Program-made: the position numbers and the translations under genes
Source: Halorubrum xinjiangense
GTDB taxonomy: Archaea > Halobacteriota > Halobacteria > Halobacteriales > Haloferacaceae
DNA: 64,000 nt
Assembly (NCBI RefSeq): GCF_900102375.1
Contig: NZ_FNBO01000002.1
Span: forward strand, 1-64,000
Reading direction: 5' to 3'
Shown: positions 8,478 to 17,088 of the stretch, piece after piece
How the letters are laid out: every line of letters begins with the position of its first letter
How positions within the stretch are numbered: the first letter of the stretch is position 1
Notes under the pieces: generated by a model
What the model saw: the letters and a program-made list of their open reading frames with translations, nothing else
Databases searched by the model: none
Told to the model about the DNA's origin: nothing

Positions 8478-9920
8478 TCACGACCAGTCGCCGAGCGACG
8501 CCTGGCCGTCGTCGGTTCGCCGCCGGTCGCGGTCCGCGATCGATCCGGACTCGTCGCCGTCGCGCTCCGGCGGGCCGCCGACCCAGTCGGTGAGCTTCCC
8601 GCCGTCGCCGCGGTCGTCCCGTTCGGCCCGGTCGCCGCGACGCGGTCGCCCGCCGTCGCCGTCGCCCTCGGCGGCGTCGAACCCGCCGAGCGTCGCCTGG
8701 TCCGTCTCCGCGAAGTCGAGCTTCGAGACGCGGACGCCGAGCTTCCGCACCCGAGTCTCGTCGAACTCCGCCAGCAGGTCGAGCGCCACCTCCTCGACGA
8801 GGTCCGGGTCGTCGACGGGCCCCGGGAGGCTCCGCGCGCGGGTGTTGACGTCGAACGGCGGCTCGACAGCCTTGATCCCGATAGTGCGGTAGAGGCAGCC
8901 GCGCTCGCGGGCGCGCCGCGCCACGTCGGCGGCGAGCGCGGAGACGGTCTCCCGCTTCGTCGCCTCGTCGGCGGTCGCCGGCAGCGCCGACTCCCGCGAG
9001 AGGCTCTTCGGGAGGCCGGTCGGCGTCACCTCGCGGTCGTCGTCGCCCGCGGCGCGCCGGGAGAGCGCCGGGCCGCGCTCGCCTAACGCCTCGGCGAGGC
9101 GGTCGCGGTCGGCCGCGGCGAGGTCGGCGGCGGTCTCGATCCCCAGCTCCGCGAGGGTCTCCTCGGTCACGGGGCCGACGCCGTGGACGTCGGCGGTCGG
9201 CAGCGGCGCGAGGAACTCGGCGACCGACCCCGGCGGCACAACGACGAGCCCGTCCGGCTTGTCGGCGTCGCTGGCGACTTTCGCGGCCGACATGTTCGGC
9301 GCGACGCCGACGCTCGCCGGCACCCCCGCCTCCCGCTCGATCCGGTCTTTCACGTAGCGGGCGTACCCCTCCGCGAGCGTTCGCGCCTCCGCGGGCCCCG
9401 CGGCGCCGCTCGGCGGCGGGTCGTCGGGGTCGTCGCCCGCGACCGCCCACGCGGTCCGGTCGGTGACGTCGAGGTACGCCTCGTCGATGCTCACCTCGCG
9501 GCGGGTGTCGGCGCAGTCGCGGAGCACCGCTTTCACCTCGCCCGCCACGTCCTCGTAGAAGTCGAGGTCGACCGGGACGTATCGGCCGGTCTCCTCCGGG
9601 TCCGGCGCGTTCGGGTCGTCGGGGTCGGCGTCGGCGCGGCGGGGGAGCAGCTCTAACGCCTTCGAGATCGGCATCGCGCTCTCGACGCCGAATGCGCGGG
9701 CCTCGTAGCTCGCGGTCGCGACGGCGCCGATCGACTCGCCCGGCTCGTACCCCATCCCGACCACGACGGGCTCATCGTTGAGGTCGGAGCGTCGCAGCCG
9801 CTCGCAGGAGGCGTAAAAGCAGTCCATGTCGACGTGGCAGACGACGCGCTCGGGCGCGTCGTCGTCCTCGTCGCCGGCGCCCGGGAGCGTCTCCCCGGCG
9901 GCGGGCGTCCCGCCCGTCAT
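8478..9920 (-). CDS. dinB: DNA polymerase IV (Y-family translesion polymerase)
   Basis: The 480-residue protein is a Y-family polymerase for lesion bypass. The palm metal site appears as HVDMDCFYASCE near residue 30 and SIDEAYLD near residue 145. GIPASVGVAPNMSAAKVASD and helix-hairpin-helix segments (VHGVGPVTEETLAELGI) follow, then the little-finger domain to about residue 400. The acidic low-complexity tail ends in QASLGDWS, and a QATLGGFD segment lies about 60 residues earlier. Both resemble the QxxL core of PCNA-binding motifs, though without the two terminal aromatics. It is longer than bacterial DinB because of acidic insertions. Confidence 0.93.
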   Translation of the reverse strand: MTGGTPAAGETLPGAGDEDDDAPERVVCHVDMDCFYASCERLRRSDLNDEPVVVGMGYEPGESIGAVATASYEARAFGVESAMPISKALELLPRRADADPDDPNAPDPEETGRYVPVDLDFYEDVAGEVKAVLRDCADTRREVSIDEAYLDVTDRTAWAVAGDDPDDPPPSGAAGPAEARTLAEGYARYVKDRIEREAGVPASVGVAPNMSAAKVASDADKPDGLVVVPPGSVAEFLAPLPTADVHGVGPVTEETLAELGIETAADLAAADRDRLAEALGERGPALSRRAAGDDDREVTPTGLPKSLSRESALPATADEATKRETVSALAADVARRARERGCLYRTIGIKAVEPPFDVNTRARSLPGPVDDPDLVEEVALDLLAEFDETRVRKLGVRVSKLDFAETDQATLGGFDAAEGDGDGGRPRRGDRAERDDRGDGGKLTDWVGGPPERDGDESGSIADRDRRRTDDGQASLGDWS

Positions 9921-10033
9921 CGCGTTCGGTTCCGCGCTCCGCGGCCTTAAGAACCAGCCACGCGGGCCGGAAGTGGAGGCCGGCCCGGCCGGCGACGGCT
10001 CCGGATCCAGATCCGATAGTCGGGGCGGTACTC

Positions 10034-10041
10034 GTTTATTC
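10034..10041 (+). promoter_or_regulatory. TATA box of the LOV kinase gene
   Basis: GTTTATTC is centred about 25 bp upstream of the ATG at 10062, in a divergent region with dinB, consistent with a leaderless transcript. Confidence 0.5.
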
Positions 10042-10061
10042 CGCGCGCCCGTAGGACCTGT

Positions 10062-11846
10062 ATGTCCGGAGCGATCGACGTGCTACACGTCGACGACGAC
10101 CCCTCGGTGCTCGACCTCACGGAGGCGTACCTCGAGCGGGAGCTCGACTCGGTGGCGGTGACGAGCGTGACCGACCCCGAGGCCGCGTTAGCTCGGCTCG
10201 AGGAGGTCGACTTCGACTGCGTCGTCAGCGACTACGACATGCCCGCGATGGACGGTCTGGAGTTCTTCGACGTGCTCCGCGAGCGCAACCGGAAGATCCC
10301 GTTCGTGTTGTACACGGGGAAGGGGTCCGAGGAGATCGCGAGCCAGGCGCTCAACGCCGGCGTCACCGGTTACTTCCAGAAGGGCGGCCCCGAGCAGCTC
10401 CGCCGGCTCGCGAACCGCGTCGATCAGGCGATCGAGGAGCACCGGACCAAAGAGATCGCCGCCCGCTACTCGACCGTGATCGAGGCGCTCGGCTACCCCG
10501 TCTACGTCGTCGACGAGACCGGCGAGTTCCGGTTCGTCAACGAGCCGTTCGCCGAGCTCACCGGCTACGACCGCGAGGAGATCATCGGCCAGACGCCGGG
10601 GTTCATCAAGGACGACGCGGCGGTCCAGGAGGCCGAGGACCGGCTCGGGACGATCCTCTCGGACGACGGCCCCGACGTCCAGCACTTCGGGGTCGACATC
10701 GTCCCCAAGGAGGGCGAGCCGATCCCCTGTCGGGACCACATGGCCGCGCTGCCGTACGAGGGCGACTCCTTCGACGGCAGCGTCGGCATCCTCCGAACCG
10801 TCGCCGACGAGCGCGAGCGGCGCGAGGAGCTGGAGACGAAGACCCGCGCGCTCGACGAGGCGCCGGTCGGGATCACCATCACGGACCCCGAACAGGCGGA
10901 CAACCCGATGGTGTACGTCAACGACCGGTTCGTCGAGATGACGGGGTACGGCCGCGAGGAGTCGATCGGCGTCAACTGCCGGTTCCTCCAGGGGCCGGAC
11001 ACGGAGGAGGCGTCGGTCCGGGCGCTCCGCGAGGCGGTCGACGCCGAGGAGCCGACGAGCGTCGAGCTGCTGAACTACCGGAAAGACGGCACGGAGTTCT
11101 GGAACCGGGTGAGCATCGCCCCAATCTGCGACGCCGACGGGACCGTGACGCACTGGGTCGGCTTCCAGGAGGACATCACGGCGTTCAAAGACCGGGAGGC
11201 CGCCCTCGAACGGCAGAACGACCGGCTCGATTCCTTCGCGAGCATCGTCTCGCACGACCTCCGGAACCCGCTCAACGTCGCACAGGGGCGCGTCGAGCTG
11301 GCGCGCGAGGCGTCGGACGACACGGAGAGCCTCGACGCCGCGCTCGACGCGCTCGACCGCATGGAATCGATCGTCGAGCGCACCCTCACGCTGGCGCGGG
11401 AGGGTGAGACGGTCGGCGACCCCGAGCCCGTCGACCTCGCCGGCGTCGTCGCCGACAGCTGGTCGACGGTCGACACCGGGTCGGCCGACCTCTCGGTCGA
11501 GACCGACCGCGAGGTGCTCGCCGACCCGGACCGGCTCCGAAACCTCTTCGAGAACCTGATGCGCAACGCGGTCGACCACGTCGGCCCGGACGTCTCGATC
11601 CGCGTCGGCGACCTCTCGGACGGCTTCTTCGTCGAGGACGACGGCCCGGGGATCGACCCCGCGGTCGCCGACTCCCTCTTCGAGCCCGGCGAGAGCGGGG
11701 CCGCGGGCAACACCGGGTTCGGCCTCGCGATCGTCAAAGAGATCGCCACCGCGCACGGCTGGACCGTCGAGGCGACGACCGGCGACGACGGCGGCGCGCG
11801 GTTCGAGGTCCGCGGGATCGAAACGCGGACGCCGGCGGCCTGCTGA
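10062..11846 (+). CDS. Hybrid sensor: response-regulator receiver, PAS, LOV and histidine kinase
   Basis: The 594-residue soluble protein has an N-terminal receiver domain (residues 4-120; DDD near 11-13, phospho-acceptor D57 in VSDYDMP, lysine in YTGKG). A PAS domain follows at about 140-255, then a LOV-type PAS domain (about 265-375) and a HisKA/HATPase module. The LOV signature NCRFLQGPDT is complete and its cysteine (C306) is the flavin-adduct residue of blue-light receptors. FWNRVSIAP and VGFQEDIT also match LOV. H398 in SHDLRNPLN is the phosphorylation site. The N box (NLMRNAVDH), DDGPGI and GFGLAI follow. No DNA-binding output is fused, so signalling probably goes to a separate regulator. 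Known LOV proteins in haloarchaea make photochemistry plausible but it is not shown. Confidence 0.9.
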   Translation: MSGAIDVLHVDDDPSVLDLTEAYLERELDSVAVTSVTDPEAALARLEEVDFDCVVSDYDMPAMDGLEFFDVLRERNRKIPFVLYTGKGSEEIASQALNAGVTGYFQKGGPEQLRRLANRVDQAIEEHRTKEIAARYSTVIEALGYPVYVVDETGEFRFVNEPFAELTGYDREEIIGQTPGFIKDDAAVQEAEDRLGTILSDDGPDVQHFGVDIVPKEGEPIPCRDHMAALPYEGDSFDGSVGILRTVADERERREELETKTRALDEAPVGITITDPEQADNPMVYVNDRFVEMTGYGREESIGVNCRFLQGPDTEEASVRALREAVDAEEPTSVELLNYRKDGTEFWNRVSIAPICDADGTVTHWVGFQEDITAFKDREAALERQNDRLDSFASIVSHDLRNPLNVAQGRVELAREASDDTESLDAALDALDRMESIVERTLTLAREGETVGDPEPVDLAGVVADSWSTVDTGSADLSVETDREVLADPDRLRNLFENLMRNAVDHVGPDVSIRVGDLSDGFFVEDDGPGIDPAVADSLFEPGESGAAGNTGFGLAIVKEIATAHGWTVEATTGDDGGARFEVRGIETRTPAAC

Positions 11847-11928
11847 GCGCGCCCCCGCCGACCCCCTCGTTTCGCCTCGAATCCGGGTCGAGTCCGAAAG
11901 CGGATCGACTCCCCCCGTTCACAAGGGC

Positions 11929-11936
11929 CTTTATTC
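11929..11936 (+). promoter_or_regulatory. TATA box of the MFS gene
   Basis: CTTTATTC lies about 25 bp before the ATG at 11958, between it and the kinase gene, suggesting separate transcription. Confidence 0.5.
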
Positions 11937-11957
11937 TCCGTTCCGAACTTCGAGTGA

Positions 11958-13274
11958 ATGGGATCCCTCTCCGGTATCGCCGAGACCGACCGGCGCGTGA
12001 TCGTCTTAGCGCTCGCGCGGATGGTCGGCGCGGCCGGGAACTCCTTTCTCATCGTCGTCCTCCCGCTGTACATCACGAGCGACCTCGTCGACATCGAGTC
12101 GCTGCTCGGCGCCGAGGTCGGGGTCGGCGCGGCCGCGGTCACGCTGACCGAGCCGCTGCTCATCGGGGTCGTCCTCTCGCTTTTCGGCTTCCTCAACAGT
12201 CTCTCGCAGCCGTTCACCGGCCGGCTCTCGGACCGGGTCGGCGCGCGGCGTCCCTTCGTCCTCGCCGGAATCTTACTCCTCGGTACCGCCAGCGGGCTGT
12301 ACACGATCGCGACGAGCTACCCGACGCTGGTCGCGCTGCGCGCGATACAGGGGCTCGGCGCGGCGCTCATCATCCCCGCGACGGTCGCCTTGGTGAACGA
12401 GTACGCCGCGAGCGACACCGACCGCGGCGGGAACTTCGGGGTGTACAACACGTTCCGGCTCATCGGCTTCGGCTTCGGGCCGGTCCTCGCGGGCGCGGTC
12501 GTCGAGGCCGGGCCGTACGACCTCTCGCCCGTCAGGCTCCCGGTCCTCGACGGCTTCGACGCCGCGTTCGTCGCGGCCTGCGCGGGGGCGTACCTCAGCT
12601 TCACGCTCGTGTTCCTCCTCGTCCGCGACGCCGACGTCGAGGCCGAGGCGGGCGACGACGTCTCGATCCGGGTCCGCGGCGAGGACCGCCTGCTCGACCC
12701 CGTGTTCACGCTCGGGCTCGCGACCGTCGCCATGGGCGCGTGTATCGCGCTGTTCGCGACGCTCCAGAACCAGGTGAACGTCCGGCTGGATCAGGCCCCG
12801 ATCTGGTTCGGCGCCCAGTTCGCGGCCGTGACGATCGCGAACGTCATCTTCCAGGTCCCGGTGGGGCGCGCCAGCGACCGGATCGGGCGCCGCCCGTTCC
12901 TCGTCGCCGGGTTCGTCCTCCTCGTCCCGACCACCCTGCTCCAGGGGATCGTGACCGAGCCCGCGCTGATGATGCTCGTCCGGCTCGGGCAGGGGGTCGC
13001 GGTCGCGTGCGTGTTCGCCCCGTCGCTCGCGCTCGCCGGCGACCTCGCCCGCGAGGGCGAGTCCGGGACCACGCTCTCGGTGCTCACGATGGGGTTCGGC
13101 TTCGGCGTCGCCCTGGGACCGCTGGCGTCCGGCTGGCTCTACGGCTTCGGCTTCGTCGTCCCCTTCGCGGCCGGGGCCGCGGCCGCCGCCCTCGCCTTAG
13201 TCGCGGTGTTCACGCAGGTCGAGGAGACGCTCGACGTCGGCGACGAGCCGGCCGCGGCGGCGGGCGCCGACTGA
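11958..13274 (+). CDS. Major facilitator superfamily transporter
   Basis: The 438-residue membrane protein has about twelve hydrophobic segments in two halves. The MFS loop 2-3 motif is visible as GRLSDRVGARRP (about residue 95) with a second version GRASDRIGRRPF in the C-terminal half. RAIQGLGAALIIPA fits the helix 4 motif common in drug or sugar exporters. The central cytoplasmic loop (about 225-245) is acidic. Substrate is unknown. Confidence 0.9.
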   Translation: MGSLSGIAETDRRVIVLALARMVGAAGNSFLIVVLPLYITSDLVDIESLLGAEVGVGAAAVTLTEPLLIGVVLSLFGFLNSLSQPFTGRLSDRVGARRPFVLAGILLLGTASGLYTIATSYPTLVALRAIQGLGAALIIPATVALVNEYAASDTDRGGNFGVYNTFRLIGFGFGPVLAGAVVEAGPYDLSPVRLPVLDGFDAAFVAACAGAYLSFTLVFLLVRDADVEAEAGDDVSIRVRGEDRLLDPVFTLGLATVAMGACIALFATLQNQVNVRLDQAPIWFGAQFAAVTIANVIFQVPVGRASDRIGRRPFLVAGFVLLVPTTLLQGIVTEPALMMLVRLGQGVAVACVFAPSLALAGDLAREGESGTTLSVLTMGFGFGVALGPLASGWLYGFGFVVPFAAGAAAAALALVAVFTQVEETLDVGDEPAAAAGAD

Positions 13275-13381
13275 AAGGGCGAGCGGCGGCGATGCGGACG
13301 GCGACGCGCTCGGCGGCTTCGTCGAACCCCTCAGGCGACGACGAGGGGCGGCGGCCGCGCTGACCGCGATACGCGGTTCGC

Positions 13382-14776
13382 TCACCGATCGAGATCCACG
13401 TCCGTGAACTCGAACCGCGCCCCGCCGCCGGTCCCGTCACCAATCGCAACCCGCCAGCCGTGGGCCTCGGCGATCCGCTTGACGATGGTCAACCCGAACC
13501 CGGTCCCGCCGCTCTCCGAGGTGTACCCGTGGTCAAACACCTTCCCTCGGATCTCCTCAGGTATCCCCGGACCGGTGTCTTCCACGTAGATCCCGTAGTC
13601 ATCGATCCGGCCGACGCGGACGGTCACGTCCGGCCCGCCGTGTTCGACCGCGTTCCGAAACAGGTTCTCGAAGACGTGTTGGAGCCGGCTCTGGTCGCCG
13701 ACGACCGTAACATCGTCTTCGATCTCGATCGTCGCCTCGCCCGTGTGGACGTTTTTCCAGCAGCTGCCGACCAGATTCGTCAACTCGAACCGCTCTAAGT
13801 CCGAGACCACCTGGCCCTGTCTGGCGAGCGTGAGCGTGTCGGAGACGATCTCCTCCATCCGGTCGAGCGACCTCGCGATCGGGGGGAGGTGCTCGCTGTC
13901 GCACTCGACGGCGAGCAGCGCAGCTCGGCCCTGCGCGATGTTGAGGGGGTTCCGCAGGTCGTGGGACACCACGCTGGCGAACTCCTCCAGCTGTTCGTTC
14001 TGGCTCCGTAGCTGGCGCTCCTGTCTGATCCGCTCCGTGATGTTTCGCGTGATACCGATGATCTGGACCACCTCCCCGTTCGTGACGATCGGCGTGAGCA
14101 CCGTCTGCCAGAACCGCGCGCCCGCGTCGACGCGGAGCTCCTCCTCGTACGAGATCGGTTCGCGGGCCCGAACGCACCGGCGGTAGTTCGCGTCGAGGCC
14201 CGACCCGACGTCCTCCCCGAACACGTCGGTCGGAGTCTTCCCTCGGACCTCGTCGGTCGTGATCCCGGTCTCTTCCTCGTAGGCTCGGTTCAGGCGTTCG
14301 AAGCGGAACACGGGCTCCGCATCTCCAGACTCGACGGTGAGGAAGAAGATACTGTCCTCGACGCTGCCGAGGAGCGTCCTGTACTCCTCCGCGAGCTCTC
14401 GGAACCGGTGCTCCTGTTCCTTTCGCTGGGAGATGTCGCGGCTGTTCACGAGGATCCCGTCGATGTCCGGGTCGTCGAACCGATTCTGGAGGGTCGCCTC
14501 GATCCAGCACCACGACCCGTCGGCTCGCCGAAACCGCGTCTCGATTGTTCGGGTGTCGCTCGGGTCGACCATGATGGCCTCGATGGCCTCGGCGACGGCG
14601 GCGCGGTCGTCGGGATGCTGGTACTCGTACCCGACTTCCCCGATCAGATCCTCGGGCTCGTAGCCGAGCGTCTGCGTGACCGAAGGGCTCACGTACGTTA
14701 TCGTCCCCTCCGAATCGATGATCGTCGGAATGTCCGACGACTCCTCGACGAGCTTCCGATATAGATTCCCGCCCAT
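13382..14776 (-). CDS. PAS-domain sensor histidine kinase
   Basis: The 464-residue soluble kinase has PAS 1 (residues 5-118, RRADGSWCWIEATLQ) and PAS 2 (about 125-250), then HisKA with SHDLRNPLN as the H box and HATPase motifs (NLFRNAVEHGG, EDTGPGIP, GTGFGLTIVKR). The kinase module is close in wording to that of the LOV kinase at 10062-11846, so the two may be paralogues. No membrane segments are present. A TATA box (TTTATAC on the minus strand, 14800-14806) lies about 25 bp upstream of the ATG, so the mRNA is probably leaderless. Confidence 0.9.
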   Translation of the reverse strand: MGGNLYRKLVEESSDIPTIIDSEGTITYVSPSVTQTLGYEPEDLIGEVGYEYQHPDDRAAVAEAIEAIMVDPSDTRTIETRFRRADGSWCWIEATLQNRFDDPDIDGILVNSRDISQRKEQEHRFRELAEEYRTLLGSVEDSIFFLTVESGDAEPVFRFERLNRAYEEETGITTDEVRGKTPTDVFGEDVGSGLDANYRRCVRAREPISYEEELRVDAGARFWQTVLTPIVTNGEVVQIIGITRNITERIRQERQLRSQNEQLEEFASVVSHDLRNPLNIAQGRAALLAVECDSEHLPPIARSLDRMEEIVSDTLTLARQGQVVSDLERFELTNLVGSCWKNVHTGEATIEIEDDVTVVGDQSRLQHVFENLFRNAVEHGGPDVTVRVGRIDDYGIYVEDTGPGIPEEIRGKVFDHGYTSESGGTGFGLTIVKRIAEAHGWRVAIGDGTGGGARFEFTDVDLDR

Positions 14777-14925
14777 ACGTGTCGTACGGTTGGCCAGGGT
14801 ATAAACGGGCGCCGCGCGCCGGCGAAGCCGGCATCGATGAGCGCGCCCTTCGGGATCCGCGGCCGTCTCCCAGCAGCCGCACCACAGTCAACAGAGCCAT
14901 ATCGATCACGACCGAAGCGGCGTCC

Positions 14926-15204
14926 GTGCCGAGCGACCGCGTCCACTGCGTCGACTGCCGAGAGCCGATCCCGGCCGACGCGCGGATCTGCCCGCGCTGC
15001 CGCGCGATCCAGCCCTCGCCGCTGCTGGACGTCGGCGTCGTCGTCGCGGGCGTGTTCGCGCTGTTGTTCGGCGTCGTCCTCGCGGTGATGACCGTCGGGA
15101 CGAGCCGCCTCCTCGGGTTCCTCCTGCTCGTCGTCGGCTTCGGGCTGGCGGTCGGCGGCTACACGCGGTACGTCGACCGGCAGGCGGCGAGTCGCGCGCG
15201 GTAG
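14926..15204 (+). CDS. Zinc-ribbon membrane protein
   Basis: The 92-residue protein starts with a four-cysteine ribbon (CVDC and CPRC, separated by 12 residues) typical of the zinc_ribbon_2 group. Two hydrophobic helices (about 35-58 and 62-82) and a short basic tail follow. The GTG at 14926 is chosen because the domain begins just after it. An upstream in-frame ATG at 14779 would add an unlike, basic extension. Function is unknown. Confidence 0.6.
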   Translation: MPSDRVHCVDCREPIPADARICPRCRAIQPSPLLDVGVVVAGVFALLFGVVLAVMTVGTSRLLGFLLLVVGFGLAVGGYTRYVDRQAASRAR

Positions 15205-15284
15205 GGTGCCCTTTCTCACCGGACCGCGCTTCCCGTCGTCGCGGCTGCGACAGTTTAAATACCAGCGACCGTCACGATACCCAC

Positions 15285-15965
15285 ATGTTCACCCCACTTA
15301 CCGGCGGCTTGGTCCTCGCGGGGCTGGCGCTCGCGTTCGTCGGCGCGGCGGTCTCCGTCTACGCGGTGACGCTGACGGGGCTGCTCGTCGGCGCCGGCGC
15401 CGGCTACCTCTTCGCGCCGAACGTCGTCGGCCTCATCGCGATCGACGGCGCGGTCCTGACCGCCGGCGCGGTCGGAGTCGGCGGGCTCCTCGGCGGCTTC
15501 CTCGCGTACGCCGGGCTCTCGTTCGCGGTGCTGGGGATCGGCGCGGTCGTCGGCGGCTTCGCCGGTCGGTTCGCTGTCGGCCCGTTCTACGCGGCGGACG
15601 CGGCGGGGATCGAGGGGACGGCGCTGCTCGTCGGCGCGACGCTGGCGGGCGTCGCGGTCGGCGCGCTGTTCGGGTTCGTCCTCACGCGGACGACGCTCGT
15701 GGTCTCGACCGCGCTCATCGGCGCGGCGGTCGCCTCGCGGTCGCTCACGCCCGCGGACTTCGAGGCGGCCGCCGCGGAGACGACCGTCGAACCGCTCCTC
15801 TTCGACCTCTCGGCGCCCGCGTTCCTCGCGGTGTTCGTCCTCGGAACGCTCTCGCAGCTCGGCCTCTTCCGGTTCGGCTACGTGACGAAGCTGGTCGGAC
15901 TGCTGCCCGGCGCGCGCCGGTGGACGGCGGACGACGACCGCGACGGCGACGCCGGCGCGGCCTGA
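15285..15965 (+). CDS. Hypothetical multi-pass membrane protein
   Basis: The 226-residue protein is rich in Gly, Ala and Val, with about seven predicted membrane helices, some carrying GxxxG-like packing motifs, and a short acidic tail. The overall look resembles the DUF4203-type glycine-rich membrane family, but I cannot assign it firmly. A TTTAAATA box at 15254-15261 lies about 25 bp upstream of the ATG. Confidence 0.65.
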   Translation: MFTPLTGGLVLAGLALAFVGAAVSVYAVTLTGLLVGAGAGYLFAPNVVGLIAIDGAVLTAGAVGVGGLLGGFLAYAGLSFAVLGIGAVVGGFAGRFAVGPFYAADAAGIEGTALLVGATLAGVAVGALFGFVLTRTTLVVSTALIGAAVASRSLTPADFEAAAAETTVEPLLFDLSAPAFLAVFVLGTLSQLGLFRFGYVTKLVGLLPGARRWTADDDRDGDAGAA

Positions 15966-16013
15966 TCGCGCCGCAGTCGCCGGAGCGCTTCGTCGCGCGT
16001 CGCCGGAGCTCGT

Positions 16014-16874
16014 TCAGTCGTCGTACTCGTAGAAGCCGCAGCCGGTCTTTTTCCCGAGGTCGCCCGCTTCGACCTTGCGCTTGAGGAGGTAGGCGGGCTT
16101 GTAGCGGTCGCCGAGCTCCTCGTGGAGCGTCTCGCTGGCGTCGAGCGCCACGTCGAGGCCGATGTGGTCGGCGAGTTCGAGGGGGCCCATCGGGACGTTC
16201 GTCCCGAGCTTCATCCCGCGGTCGATGTCGGTCTTGTCCGCGACGCCCTCGTCGTACGCGCGGATCCCTTCGTTTATCCACGGCATCAGGATCCGGTTGG
16301 TGACGAAGCCGGGCTTGTCGTCGGCCTCCCACGTCTCCTTGCCGAGGTCCTCGGCGAACGCGTGTGCGAAGTCGACGACCGCGGGGTCGGTGCGCTCGCC
16401 CACCACGACCTCGACGCCGTCCATGATCGGGACGGGGTTCATGAAGTGGAGGCCGACCACGTCGCTCGCGCGGTCCGTGGCGCTCGCGACGCTCGTGATA
16501 GACAGCGTGGAGGTGTTCGTCGCGAGGACGGCGTCGTCGTCGGTGACGCGGTCGAGGTCGGCGAACACCTCGCGTTTCACGTCGAGGTCCTCGATCACGG
16601 CCTCGACGACGAGGTCGGCGTCGGCGAGGTCGTCGAGGTCGGTCGTGCCCGCGATCCGGTCGCGGATCGCGTCCGGCGCCTCGTCGAGCGCGTCCTTCCC
16701 CGCCAGCCGGTCCAGGCTGTCCGCGACGCTGTCGAGGCCGCGCTCGACGTACTCGGCCTCCACGTCCCGCATCACCACGTCGTAGCCCGCCGTCGCCGCG
16801 ACCTGCGCGATGCCGTTGCCCATCGTCCCGGCGCCGACGACGCCGACCACGTCGACCTCGGATAATGCTCGCAT
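16014..16874 (-). CDS. hbd: 3-hydroxyacyl-CoA dehydrogenase
   Basis: The 286-residue NAD-dependent enzyme oxidises 3-hydroxyacyl-CoA in beta-oxidation or runs in reverse in polyester or butyrate-type routes. The Rossmann motif GAGTMGNGIA sits at about 14-23, and ATNTSTLSI and VVGLHFMNPVP carry the catalytic Ser, His and Asn region. DKPGFVTNRILMPWINE begins the C-terminal helical domain. It has the single-domain length of the Hbd/PaaH group, without a fused crotonase. Confidence 0.93.
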   Translation of the reverse strand: MRALSEVDVVGVVGAGTMGNGIAQVAATAGYDVVMRDVEAEYVERGLDSVADSLDRLAGKDALDEAPDAIRDRIAGTTDLDDLADADLVVEAVIEDLDVKREVFADLDRVTDDDAVLATNTSTLSITSVASATDRASDVVGLHFMNPVPIMDGVEVVVGERTDPAVVDFAHAFAEDLGKETWEADDKPGFVTNRILMPWINEGIRAYDEGVADKTDIDRGMKLGTNVPMGPLELADHIGLDVALDASETLHEELGDRYKPAYLLKRKVEAGDLGKKTGCGFYEYDD

Positions 16875-17013
16875 GCGGACCGCTGCCGCGCCGCGGGTGG
16901 TAAGTATTGCGAAAGCCGCCCCGGGACCGCGCCCCGCACGGAGAAATTAACAATTTGAGTAGTAACGAGTTGGTTATCTCGATCGCTCGATACTCTCCCC
17001 GAAACGCCGCTTA

Positions 17014-17053
17014 ACCGGGCGTTTAGTTTCTTTACGCCCGGTGGTTTCACCAC
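17014..17053. promoter_or_regulatory. Nested inverted repeats upstream of the aldolase gene
   Basis: ACCGGGCGT (17014-17022) and ACGCCCGGT (17034-17042) form a perfect 9-bp inverted repeat with an 11-bp spacer. It is followed directly by GTGGT-TTC-ACCAC (17041-17053). Both lie just upstream of a TTTTTACG TATA-like element (about 17059-17066) and the ATG at 17089. They are candidate operator sites for carbon-source control. Confidence 0.4.
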
Positions 17054-17088
17054 AGCCCTTTTTACGTATGTAACGGAACTACGAACTG

